A program made the position numbers and the translations under genes. 40,833 nt of DNA, from the IMG/VR virus record IMGVR_UViG_3300045303_000377, positions 1-40,833 of that record, one strand, 5' to 3'. Below are positions 29,483 to 36,388 of the stretch, in pieces (positions within the stretch are counted from its first letter, which is position 1; every line of letters starts with the position of its first letter). The notes under the pieces are model-generated. The model worked only from the letters and a program-made list of their open reading frames with translations. It did not search any database and was not told where the DNA came from. The DNA comes from a virus.

Positions 29483-30282
29483 TCCGTATTCCGAAGCAGC
29501 CGGCCGAGCTCGCGACGAGGCCGATCAAGCAGGGCGAGATCAGCCCGCGCGTCGTCAAGTGGCGCGCGCTGCTCGTCGGCAAGGGTTTCGTCCTGCCGAA
29601 GGAAGGCTCGCTCTTCGGCCGCGAAATGCAGAGCGCGACGCTTGTCGCCCAGCGCTGGGCCGGCGTCACCGCGGACGGGCTCGTCGGGCCAGCGACCTGG
29701 AAAGCGGTCGCGCGCAAGTCACGGACGAAGCGGCCGATCACGGTCGTCAAGACGCTCATCGGTCGCCCGAAGATCATCGACGTCCGGCGCGGCCAGTTCG
29801 GCTTTGCGCGGCACCGGACAAAGCGCTGGGGCACGCGCGTCCGCGGCGAGATCGTCGCGAAGCTCGGCCACTACACCGGCGGCCCGGCGAGCTTCCAGTC
29901 TGACGCCGGCTTCCACGTCAACTCGGACTACCTCGACCAGGGCGGCGCGCCGGCGATCGCCTACACGCTGGGGATCGACAAGGACGGGACGATCTTCGTC
30001 TTCAACCCCTGGAACGCGATCACCTGGCATTGCGACGGCGGAAAGAACACCGTCACGCTGGGGATCGTCTTCCGCGGTGCGGCCGAGGGCCCGACGCTCG
30101 CGCAGCGGCGCTCGCTCAAGTGGCTTTGGAAGGCGCTCGAGCAGGGCACGCTCGGCTTCGACTTCCCGCCGATGCCGGTCGCCTCGACGACGCACCAGCA
30201 CGTCAACTCGACAAGCTGCCCCGGCGTCAAGGGCGAGGCGTTCTACCGCTCGATCAGCCCGGACTTCCGGACGCACTTGTGA
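29479..30282 (+). CDS. Endolysin: peptidoglycan-binding domain plus amidase
   Basis: A 267-residue protein with GTG start overlapping the upstream stop. Residues about 15-80 form a peptidoglycan-binding domain (ISPRVVKWRALLVGKGFVLP, WAGVTADGLVGPATWKAVA). Residues 100-255 form an N-acetylmuramoyl-L-alanine amidase of the PGRP/Amidase_2 fold: His131 (GHYTGG) as first zinc ligand, His239 and Cys247 in THQHVNSTSCPG as the others, with YTLGIDKDGTIFVFNP in between. No signal peptide, so it needs the downstream holin to reach the wall. Confidence 0.9.
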   Translation: MIRIPKQPAELATRPIKQGEISPRVVKWRALLVGKGFVLPKEGSLFGREMQSATLVAQRWAGVTADGLVGPATWKAVARKSRTKRPITVVKTLIGRPKIIDVRRGQFGFARHRTKRWGTRVRGEIVAKLGHYTGGPASFQSDAGFHVNSDYLDQGGAPAIAYTLGIDKDGTIFVFNPWNAITWHCDGGKNTVTLGIVFRGAAEGPTLAQRRSLKWLWKALEQGTLGFDFPPMPVASTTHQHVNSTSCPGVKGEAFYRSISPDFRTHL

Positions 30283-30995
30283 TCTTCCTCGCCGACGCCC
30301 TCTCGAGCGGAAGCACGCCGGTCCTCGTCTCGCTCATTGCCTTCGTTGGGATCGTCGTTGCCGCGGTCGTCGGCCCTGCGCTTGCCACGCGCCGGGCGAA
30401 GAGGGACCGGATCGAGGAGCGCGCCCAGGAGAGGGCCGAGCGGGAGGCCGAGCGGGAGGCCGACAAGCAGCGGGCGCGAGACGAGCGGCTCCAGGATCTC
30501 GAGGCGCAGGACGCGGTCCGCAAGGAAGCGCTCCGGCAACAGCAGGAGGTCGCCGCGACGCTCGAGGACGCCGCCGTGCTGCTTCGGGCCGACCAGGAGA
30601 AGACGCGCAAGGCCGCCGAGGAGGTCGCGCGCCGGGCCGAGGCCGCGGACGTCGCGACGCGCACGGAGCTCGGCGAGATCAAGGGCCTCGCGACCGACAC
30701 GCATATCCTCGTCAACTCGAACATGGACGAGCAGAAGCGGATCGCGCTCCGGCTCGCCGAGGAGGGCCTGGAGTCGCGCCAGCGCGAGGTCGTCGGCCTG
30801 CGGGAGATCGTCAGCCTGCGGAAGGCGCTCGGTCAGGAGGCGACGCCGGATGCGCTGGCGGCGATCGAAGCGGCCGAGACGGCGATCGAGAAGCAGAAGC
30901 GGGAGATCGTCGATCTCCGGCAGGAGCTCGAGGAGCGCGCCAAGCGCCTAGAGATCGTCGAGAAGGCGGCCGCCCCGCCGAAGGGCGGCGCTTGA
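30279..30995 (+). CDS. Membrane-anchored coiled-coil protein of the lysis cassette
   Basis: A 238-residue protein with GTG start in GTGA overlap with the endolysin. Residues about 10-32 (TPVLVSLIAFVGIVVAAVVG) are one membrane segment; the rest is a very charged continuous coiled coil (RDRIEERAQERAEREAEREA, EKQKREIVDLRQELEERAKR). This could be a spanin-like or pinholin-associated protein, or an infection-time envelope protein. Location between amidase and holin suggests a lysis role. Confidence 0.7.
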   Translation: MIFLADALSSGSTPVLVSLIAFVGIVVAAVVGPALATRRAKRDRIEERAQERAEREAEREADKQRARDERLQDLEAQDAVRKEALRQQQEVAATLEDAAVLLRADQEKTRKAAEEVARRAEAADVATRTELGEIKGLATDTHILVNSNMDEQKRIALRLAEEGLESRQREVVGLREIVSLRKALGQEATPDALAAIEAAETAIEKQKREIVDLRQELEERAKRLEIVEKAAAPPKGGA

Positions 30996-31204
30996 TTACG
31001 GTCGTCCTTTCGTACCCCAACGGCACGCGCGAGTCGGTCCTTCTGGCCGGCGTCCCGAGGAAGGGCGAGCTCATCCCCGCCGGCGAGAACCCTGCCGGCC
31101 CCGCGCTGCGCGTGCTCGAGGTTCTCTGGCTGCGCGCAACGCTCAAGGATCCGGAGCCGGACGTCATCGTCCGCGTCCGGACACGCGACGAATCGGAGGC
31201 ATGA
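30992..31204 (+). CDS. Small hypothetical protein with TTG start
   Basis: A 70-residue protein that starts at the TTG of a TTGA overlap with the previous stop and ends by overlapping the holin ATG. The sequence (TVVLSYPNGTRESVLLAGVP, RVLEVLWLRATLKDPEPDVI) is beta-rich with GC-rich third positions. The TTG start is chosen because the only upstream in-frame alternatives lie within the neighbouring gene. Function unknown. Confidence 0.65.
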   Translation: MITVVLSYPNGTRESVLLAGVPRKGELIPAGENPAGPALRVLEVLWLRATLKDPEPDVIVRVRTRDESEA

Positions 31205-31413
31205 TGACCCGGAAGCACAAGAAACAACTCGTGGACGTCTCGGAGCGCACGGCGGCGACCTTCGCCGAGGCGTTTATCGCGGTCGCGCTCGTCTCCGGCG
31301 TCAGCGATACGACCGGCCTCAAGATCGCCGGCACCGCTGGAGCTCTCGCGGCTGGGAAGTTCGCGCTCGCGAAGATCGACACCTACCTGCACCCGCCGCC
31401 GCCTAGTCAGTAG
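31201..31413 (+). CDS. Putative holin
   Basis: A 70-residue protein. Two ATG codons in tandem (31201 and 31204) could both serve, after a GGAGG ribosome site. A basic N-terminus (TRKHKKQ) is followed by hydrophobic stretches AEAFIAVALVSGV and IAGTAGALAAGKFALAK, matching small r1t-type phage holins that follow the endolysin. It would form membrane lesions that release the amidase. Its last 7 bases overlap the end of a minus-strand gene. Confidence 0.75.
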   Translation: MMTRKHKKQLVDVSERTAATFAEAFIAVALVSGVSDTTGLKIAGTAGALAAGKFALAKIDTYLHPPPPSQ

Positions 31414-31589
31414 CGGTCGTCGTCGTAATACGGCTCGCGCTTCGAGAGCACGGCGAGCACGAGCAGCCCGAGCAGGTTGAAGAAGAAGCCGACCAGGGCG
31501 CCCACGAGCGGCGAGCGGTTCTTCGACTGCGCGATCATCGCGCCGGCGATCGCGGTTACGAGCCCGAAGAAGAGGATGACCTCGATCAC
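31407..31589 (-). CDS. Small two-pass membrane protein (minus strand)
   Basis: A 60-residue protein with GTG start. VILFFGLVTAIAGAMIAQSK and LVGALVGFFFNLLGLLVLAV are two membrane helices; KNRSP forms the loop and the tail is charged (KREPYYDDDRY). The gene points away from the lysis genes and in the same direction as the repressor, so it is likely expressed in the lysogen, possibly for superinfection exclusion. A GAGGA sequence about 8 nt before the start can serve as ribosome site. Confidence 0.7.
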   Translation of the reverse strand: MIEVILFFGLVTAIAGAMIAQSKNRSPLVGALVGFFFNLLGLLVLAVLSKREPYYDDDRY

Positions 31590-31727
31590 GTCCTCAGGCC
31601 CCTCGTTCGAGCGGTTGCCCTGCGGCGATCACGTGTCGAGACTATGACGCACAGAGGACAACAACGGCTCGGCGGCCGGGCCTACGATGGAGGTCGATGC
31701 AGGACCCGGGGTCGCTGATCGCTCGCC
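31590..31727. other. Intergenic region between membrane protein and repressor
   Basis: 138 nt without a confident gene. It includes a locally AT-richer stretch around 31640-31670 that might hold a promoter for the minus-strand membrane protein, but no clear boxes. A + strand ORF beginning at ATG 31697 with GGAGG 5 nt upstream runs antisense into the repressor gene; I consider it unproven. Confidence 0.35.
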
Positions 31728-32123
31728 TCACCGAGATCGCGGTTCGTCTCGAGCTTCTGGCGGCTCGCCTAGAAGCTCCTCCAGCCGATCCAGCGCGCGC
31801 TCGAGACGGAAGGCAATCGCTTCGCCTTGTTCACGATCAAGCCCGAGCGCCTCGCCGTCGGCGACGAAGTAGCTGATCGGTTGCTCTAAGGCGGCCGCGA
31901 TAATCTCGAGCGTCTCGATGTCGGGCTCGTGCACGCCGCGCTCCCAGTTCGAGACCGTCTGCGTGTTGATCGGCCCGTCTCGACCCGGGATCTGCGCCGC
32001 CAGCTGACGCTGCTTCCACCCCTTCGCCTCGCGCGCTCGCCTGATCGCGGCGCCGACCGCTGCTTGCCGCATCGCCACGTCCAGCATCCTGCGGAGGTCT
32101 TCTAGGTGAGTGTTAGCAGGCAT
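31728..32123 (-). CDS. XRE-family repressor (lysogeny regulator)
   Basis: A 131-residue protein. After an N-terminal helix, residues about 20-85 form an XRE/Cro-CI helix-turn-helix (IRRAREAKGWKQRQLAAQIP, INTQTVSNWERGVHEPDIET). The C-terminal 40 residues are a charged helix likely used for dimerisation; there is no LexA-type peptidase domain. It is divergent from a small Cro-like gene, with four CTTCTAG repeats in and next to the shared promoter region. It is probably the immunity repressor; induction by RecA cleavage is not expected. Confidence 0.85.
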   Translation of the reverse strand: MPANTHLEDLRRMLDVAMRQAAVGAAIRRAREAKGWKQRQLAAQIPGRDGPINTQTVSNWERGVHEPDIETLEIIAAALEQPISYFVADGEALGLDREQGEAIAFRLERALDRLEELLGEPPEARDEPRSR

Positions 32124-32169
32124 TCTTCTAGTTGCTTGACTCGCAGCATGCCTTCTAGTACGCTTCTAG
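32099..32169. repeat. Four CTTCTAG repeats, candidate operators
   Basis: Exact copies of CTTCTAG start at 32099, 32125, 32152 and 32163, the last two 11 bp apart (about one helical turn). They flank or overlap both divergent promoters, and one lies inside the repressor's 5' coding region. TCTAG(T/G) gives partial dyad symmetry around CTAG. These are the natural targets for the two XRE proteins; which protein binds which site is unknown. Confidence 0.6.
32136..32164 (+). promoter_or_regulatory. Predicted promoter of the Cro-like early operon
   Basis: TTGACT at 32136-32141 and TACGCT at 32159-32164 with a 17-bp spacer form a good sigma-70-type promoter. Transcription would begin close to the GTG at 32174, giving a leaderless or nearly leaderless mRNA. 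A CTTCTAG repeat lies in the spacer and another covers the -10 end. Confidence 0.55.
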
Positions 32170-32173
32170 TCAA
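32145..32173 (-). promoter_or_regulatory. Predicted repressor promoter, overlapping the early promoter
   Basis: On the minus strand TTGACT (32168-32173) and CATGCT (32145-32150) are 17 bp apart, 21 bp from the repressor ATG. The -10 is weak, as expected of a regulated repressor promoter. It overlaps the early promoter on the opposite strand, so the two cannot be used at the same time. Confidence 0.45.
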
Positions 32174-32401
32174 GTGGCTGCTACATCGACGGTCATCGGG
32201 CAGAACATCCGCGAGGCGCGCAGGGCGCGCGCGTGGACGCAGAAGGAACTCGCGCTCAAGGTCGGCGTCGAGTCGCAGACGATCTCGAACCTCGAGCGCG
32301 GCGTGTACCAGCCGTCGTGGAAGACGCTGCACTCGCTGGCCGAAGCGCTCGAGCTGAGCCTCGAAGAGCTGCTCTCCGAGAACGGGGCGGCGGCAGCGTG
32401 A
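32174..32401 (+). CDS. Cro-like XRE-family regulator
   Basis: A 75-residue protein with a GTG start close to the predicted transcription start. Almost the whole protein is one helix-turn-helix domain: IGQNIREARRARAWTQKELA, then LKVGVESQTISNLERGVYQP and SLAEALELSLEELL. It is divergent from the larger XRE repressor and is the first gene of the early operon, which is the standard place for a Cro-type antagonist of lysogeny. Confidence 0.85.
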   Translation: MAATSTVIGQNIREARRARAWTQKELALKVGVESQTISNLERGVYQPSWKTLHSLAEALELSLEELLSENGAAAA

Positions 32402-32550
32402 CCTCCTGGAACGACGGCACCGTGCACGACCGGGACCGCCACGACTGGCTCGGCTCGGTTGCTCTCGCACTGGCCGTGCCGGCGCTCTTCTTCGGCCTCT
32501 ACTTCGGCCTCGACTTCGCGCTGCAGTGGATCGCGGGGTTGTTCGCGTGA
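32398..32550 (+). CDS. Small single-pass membrane protein (50 residues)
   Basis: The GTG in a GTGA overlap with the Cro-like gene opens MTSWNDGTVHDRDRHDW, then the membrane helix LGSVALALAVPALFFGLYFG and a short amphipathic tail (LDFALQWIAGLFA). It ends in another GTGA overlap. The even coupling and hydrophobicity support translation. Small membrane proteins at this early position often modify the host envelope or exclude other phages; the role here is unknown. Confidence 0.7.
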   Translation: MTSWNDGTVHDRDRHDWLGSVALALAVPALFFGLYFGLDFALQWIAGLFA

Positions 32551-32768
32551 GCAACCTCGCCCGCGAGCTCGTCGTCGAGCGTGAGCAGCCCGTTTATCGC
32601 GGCTGCGTCTACTGCGGCGCTCCGACCCGGGGCCGCGCCTGCAGCGCCCACTCCGATCTGAACTCTCTCGACCCGCACGCGCTCCTGATGAGGGGCTATC
32701 GAAAGCAGAGCCCGCCGCCTTCCCCAGCGAAGGATCCGGCGACGGGCTCCAACACGGAAGGACGGTAA
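32547..32768 (+). CDS. Small zinc-finger-like protein
   Basis: A 73-residue protein, GTG start overlapping the previous stop. GCVYCGAPTRGRACSAHSDL has Cys-x2-Cys and Cys-x2-His spacing, consistent with one zinc finger. The C-terminal 25 residues are Pro/Ser-rich and probably disordered. Likely nucleic acid or protein binding; no family recognised. Confidence 0.7.
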   Translation: MSNLARELVVEREQPVYRGCVYCGAPTRGRACSAHSDLNSLDPHALLMRGYRKQSPPPSPAKDPATGSNTEGR

Positions 32769-32772
32769 CGCA

Positions 32773-33075
32773 ATGGCTGGACTGACACTGCGCGAGCAGC
32801 GCGCCCAGGACGATCCGAGCGCCGAGCGCGACGTGACGCTCGACCGCGACACGCGCAACGCACTCGCCGAGATCGTCGACGTGCTCAAGGGCCGGAACTA
32901 CAACGTCGACGCGCGGATCCTGCAGCGAGTCGTCGAGAAGTGGGACGCCAACGAGGCGACCGAGATCCTCGTCACCGAGGACAGGTTCATCGACGTCGTC
33001 GAGTCGGTGCTCGGCACCTGCCCTCACGGTGTCGACCTCGACCGCGAGTTCTGCTCGAAGGGGTGCCGGCGATGA
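32773..33075 (+). CDS. Hypothetical early protein
   Basis: A 100-residue protein with ATG preceded by GGAAGG about 11 nt upstream. The sequence (LDRDTRNALAEIVDVLKGRN, WDANEATEILVTEDRFIDVV) is helical; the C-terminus contains CPHGVDLDREFCSKGCRR, a C-x(2)H...C-x3-C arrangement that could bind zinc. It overlaps the next gene by ATGA. No family recognised. Confidence 0.7.
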   Translation: MAGLTLREQRAQDDPSAERDVTLDRDTRNALAEIVDVLKGRNYNVDARILQRVVEKWDANEATEILVTEDRFIDVVESVLGTCPHGVDLDREFCSKGCRR

Positions 33076-34319
33076 GCGCCCTCGACCGCATCCAGCAGCC
33101 GGGCGCGCTCGCCGTGCCCGAAGGCGCCCGCCAGCTCGGCGCACGCGTGAAGCCGATCGTCCGGCTCGGGATGGGCTTCAAGGATCCCGACCGGGGCTTC
33201 CCGCGCAAGACCGATCACTTCACGATCAGGGGCGACGAGCGCGCGATCGCCAAGTTCCGCGAGATCTACGGCGAGAAGCCGAAGGCGGTCAAGATCATGG
33301 TGCCGTCGGAGCTCGCGCTCGCGCTCGACATCAGCTACCGCAGCTTCGTCGGCGGTGGTGACGAGGACGGTGGCCGGCCGCTCGCGCTCGGCAAGACGAA
33401 CTTCGCCACGCTCGGCTACGTCGGCGGCCCGGACGTGCTCCGCGTCTGGCGCCAGGACGGCAGCTACGACGAGGTGGAGACGCTCGGCCTCGATGAGCTC
33501 GGCAAGCCGCTGGATGAGCACGCCGCCGAGCTGAACATCGCCGTCTATGCGACCTTCACGTTCACGATCCCGGAGGTGCTCGGCTGGGGCTCGTTCGCCC
33601 AGGTGACCTCGAAGGGGAAGAAGAGCGCCGACAACCTGGTCTTCAAGCTCGGCCAGATCTACGGCGCGTTTGGCTCCAAGGCGCAGTTCGCCTTCTCGCG
33701 CGAGGAGCCGCCGATGCTCGTCCTGAAGCCCGACACCGCGCTGATGCGCTTCGAAGACAAGGACGGCTCGGCGAAGTGGGGCAAGACGAGGATCTTCGTG
33801 CTCGACATCGTGATCCCGGAGGCGTTCGACGACATGGTCGACCGCCTGCGCGATCGCCAGGCCGAGATCGCCGGCACCGGCGGGCCCGCGGCCGCGCTCT
33901 ACGGCCAGGATCGCCCCGTCGCAGCACTCGAATCCGGCTCGACCGCAGATGATGCTCTCCCCCCGACCGAGCCGGTGGAGGCGGCCGAGACCGTCGTCGA
34001 CGCTGAGGCGGTCGAGGCCTCCTCCGAATCCGAGCCCAAGGTGGGGGAGGGCTTCGAGGCGCCTGCAGGCGCGACCGACGACCCGCTCGTGCTGGCCGCG
34101 AACGAGGCCGCCGAGGTCGTGATCCCGCAGGGGGCGAACAAGGGCCTGCACCTGCGCGAGCTACTCGATCAGAAGGACGGCCTCAAGTGGCTGCGCTGGG
34201 CGCTGCGCTCCTGGGCTGACGACAGCTTCGGCAAGGCCTGCTGGGCGTTCGCGGCCGTATACGCCCCGGATATCCACCAGCTGGTCGCCGACGAGAAGGC
34301 GAAGGCGGCAGCGTCGTGA
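33072..34319 (+). CDS. Gp3-like (recombination directionality factor-like) protein
   Basis: A 415-residue protein; ATG in ATGA overlap. The N-terminal 240 residues (RVKPIVRLGMGFKDPDRGFP, RKTDHFTIRGDERAIAKFRE, IYGEKPKAVKIMVPSELALA) resemble the Gp3-like family that includes the phiC31 recombination directionality factor and many phage proteins annotated only as metal-binding. A disordered acidic linker of about 70 residues follows, then a small C-terminal domain (VVIPQGANKGLHLRELLDQK, WLRWALRSWADDSFGKACWA) like the ExoX C-terminal module. A role in recombination or replication is inferred. Confidence 0.6.
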   Translation: MSALDRIQQPGALAVPEGARQLGARVKPIVRLGMGFKDPDRGFPRKTDHFTIRGDERAIAKFREIYGEKPKAVKIMVPSELALALDISYRSFVGGGDEDGGRPLALGKTNFATLGYVGGPDVLRVWRQDGSYDEVETLGLDELGKPLDEHAAELNIAVYATFTFTIPEVLGWGSFAQVTSKGKKSADNLVFKLGQIYGAFGSKAQFAFSREEPPMLVLKPDTALMRFEDKDGSAKWGKTRIFVLDIVIPEAFDDMVDRLRDRQAEIAGTGGPAAALYGQDRPVAALESGSTADDALPPTEPVEAAETVVDAEAVEASSESEPKVGEGFEAPAGATDDPLVLAANEAAEVVIPQGANKGLHLRELLDQKDGLKWLRWALRSWADDSFGKACWAFAAVYAPDIHQLVADEKAKAAAS

Positions 34320-34522
34320 GCAGCCACGAGCCCGAGCCCCGCGTCGGCGAGATCCCGTTCGAGCAGCGCTCTTCGGTCGCGATCAAGATGACCGCGAAGG
34401 GCGAGGCGACGGTCGACGTGAAGGTCTACGCCGGCCAGGACGGCGCCGAGCTCGAGCAGGCGCGCCAGCTCGCGGTCAAGGTCTACAACGAGACCGCCGC
34501 GGCCGTGCGGGTGGCCGCGTGA
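34316..34522 (+). CDS. Small hypothetical protein
   Basis: A 68-residue protein, GTG start overlapping the previous stop. RSSVAIKMTAKGEATVDVKV and EQARQLAVKVYNETAAAVRV suggest two strands followed by a helix. GTGA overlap with the next gene. The sequence resembles small phage proteins of unknown role located near recombination genes. Confidence 0.7.
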   Translation: MSSHEPEPRVGEIPFEQRSSVAIKMTAKGEATVDVKVYAGQDGAELEQARQLAVKVYNETAAAVRVAA

Positions 34523-34773
34523 AGCTCCTCGTCTACATCCGTGACGGCCGCACCGTCTACGCGCTCCGCGGCCGCGGCGAGCTGAGCAGGCTCGCGCGCG
34601 CCGAGCCCTGGGGCGAGGAGCCGTCGGTGGTCTCCGTGCGCGGCACCTGGAACCCGGTGACCGGCCGGTTCGTCTGGCAGCCGAACGTCCACCTTCGCCA
34701 CCTCGCGCGAGGCTCGATCTCGCACGTCGAGGAAGGTGATCCGAATCAGGCGGCGGGAGGGCGATCGGCATGA
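34519..34773 (+). CDS. Small hypothetical protein
   Basis: An 84-residue protein with a GTG start in GTGA overlap. LLVYIRDGRTVYALRGRGEL and VVSVRGTWNPVTGRFVWQPN give a mainly beta prediction with basic residues; the C-terminus is polar. No family recognised. ATGA overlap couples it to the next gene. Confidence 0.7.
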   Translation: MKLLVYIRDGRTVYALRGRGELSRLARAEPWGEEPSVVSVRGTWNPVTGRFVWQPNVHLRHLARGSISHVEEGDPNQAAGGRSA

Positions 34774-35129
34774 GGCGCATCATCCTCACCCGCCACGCCG
34801 TCGAGCAGGCCGAGCGCCGCTTCAACGAGCTGCACCCGACCGTGCACGTCGAGCAGCTCGTCCGCGAAGAGGTCGCCGATGCGCTGCGCTGCGGTCGCGT
34901 GTTCGATCGCCGGCCCGATGGGTTCCGGCTCTACGGCGAGAAGGATCGGCCGCTCGCGAAGGGGCAGCGCGTCATGCTGAGCGAGGACGGGCTGCGCGCC
35001 TACATCGTCGTCGACGGGAGTCTCGGGCACAGCGACCGCAGGGCGCACATCGTCATCACGTCGCTTTCGTACGCGGGGGTCTCGAAGCGGATCCGGCGGC
35101 GACCGACGAAGGATCGGAGGGCCGCGTGA
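34770..35129 (+). CDS. Small hypothetical protein (DUF4258-like pattern)
   Basis: A 119-residue protein. ILTRHAVEQAERRFNELH followed by a helix and DRRPDGFRLYGEKD, then the strands RVMLSEDGLRAYIVVDGSL and AHIVITSLS resemble the DUF4258/RelE-like barnase fold seen in small toxin-like or RNA-binding proteins. The family assignment is weak. It is coupled by GTGA to the SbcD-like nuclease. Confidence 0.6.
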   Translation: MRRIILTRHAVEQAERRFNELHPTVHVEQLVREEVADALRCGRVFDRRPDGFRLYGEKDRPLAKGQRVMLSEDGLRAYIVVDGSLGHSDRRAHIVITSLSYAGVSKRIRRRPTKDRRAA

Positions 35130-36388
35130 AGCTCCTCTGCTGCGGCGACTTCCACCTCGGCGCCGGCGCCGAGTACGGGCCGCGCCCGGGCGATCGGCTA
35201 CGCGACCAGGAGCGAGTGCTCAACGAGATCGTGCGCATCGCTCACGAGGAGAACGTCGACGCGGTGCTTTTCGCCGGCGACGCCTTCGAGCGGCGGCGCC
35301 CTTCGCCCGAGGAGATCCACGTTTGGCAGGAGTTCGTCTACGAGGCGACCTGCCATAGCGCCAGCCTCGTGTCGATCGACGGCAACCACGACGTGATCGC
35401 AGCCGACGTCTTCGCTGCGCCGGAGCTCGCCATCGGCATGGATCACTACCGGACGCCCGGCGTCGAGGAGCTCTGCTCGCACAAGTCCGAGGCCGAGCGC
35501 GCCTACGTGGCGACGCTCCCCTGGACGCCGCCGGCGCACCTCGTCGCAAACCGGAACGGGGGAGACCGGGACGAGCTGCACGCCGAAGTCGCAGACCTCC
35601 TGCTCGACGCCGCCCGCGACCTGCGCTCGCAGATCCCTGTGGGCCGCCCGAGCATCCTGCTTGCCCACTGGTCGGTCTCGGGTGCGGTCACTCCGACTGG
35701 CGCCGACGTCGGCCTCTTCCGCGAGCCGGTACTGCCGCTCGCCGATCTGCTCGCTCTCGGCTTCGACTGGATCGTCCTAGGGCACATTCACGAAACGCAA
35801 ATCCTCGCGCGCGACCCCGTCGTGATGCGAAGCGAGAACGGCACCGAGGCCGTCGGCAACGGGACGTGTGCGTTCTACGTCGGTTCTCCCATGGTCTTGA
35901 ACTTCGGCGAGGCCAAGGGCCACCACGGCGTGATGCTGCTCGACACCGACGCGCGCTCCCTGCGGCACATCGAGATCCCCGACCGGCCCTTCGTCACGGT
36001 CGATGCCGACATTCCGATCGCGCTGGCGAACCCCGTCGGCATCTACCCGATCACCGATCCGACCGACCTGATCGCCGCTGCGGTTGCCGAGCACCTCCCG
36101 CTCACCGATGCCGTCGTCCGCATCCGCTACAAGGCGACCGCGGAGCAGGCCCGCCGCGTCGACCATGCTGCGCTGCGCGGGCTTGTCGCGGATGCCGGCG
36201 CTTCCAAGCTGTACGCGATCCAGCCCGAGATCGTGCGGACTGATCGCGCGCGGGTGGAGGGCGTCGACGAGCAGGTCGGGCCGATGGAGGCGCTCGACCT
36301 TTGGATCGAGCACAACTTCCAGGAGGTCGCTCGCGGCGACGAGCTGCGCGTACTGACCTCTCGCTACCTCGAGGACGTGGCCGCGTGA
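35126..36388 (+). CDS. sbcD: SbcD/Mre11-like nuclease
   Basis: A 420-residue protein starting at the GTG overlapping the previous stop. Metallophosphoesterase motifs are in order: GDFHLG (Asp8, His10), AGDAFE (Asp52), GNHD (Asn87-His88-Asp89), LLAHWS and GHIH (His220, His222). These bind two manganese ions in Mre11/SbcD/T4 gp47 nucleases. With the SbcC-like ATPase it processes DNA ends and hairpins during phage recombination or replication. The C-terminal 100 residues would contact SbcC. Confidence 0.9.
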   Translation: MKLLCCGDFHLGAGAEYGPRPGDRLRDQERVLNEIVRIAHEENVDAVLFAGDAFERRRPSPEEIHVWQEFVYEATCHSASLVSIDGNHDVIAADVFAAPELAIGMDHYRTPGVEELCSHKSEAERAYVATLPWTPPAHLVANRNGGDRDELHAEVADLLLDAARDLRSQIPVGRPSILLAHWSVSGAVTPTGADVGLFREPVLPLADLLALGFDWIVLGHIHETQILARDPVVMRSENGTEAVGNGTCAFYVGSPMVLNFGEAKGHHGVMLLDTDARSLRHIEIPDRPFVTVDADIPIALANPVGIYPITDPTDLIAAAVAEHLPLTDAVVRIRYKATAEQARRVDHAALRGLVADAGASKLYAIQPEIVRTDRARVEGVDEQVGPMEALDLWIEHNFQEVARGDELRVLTSRYLEDVAA

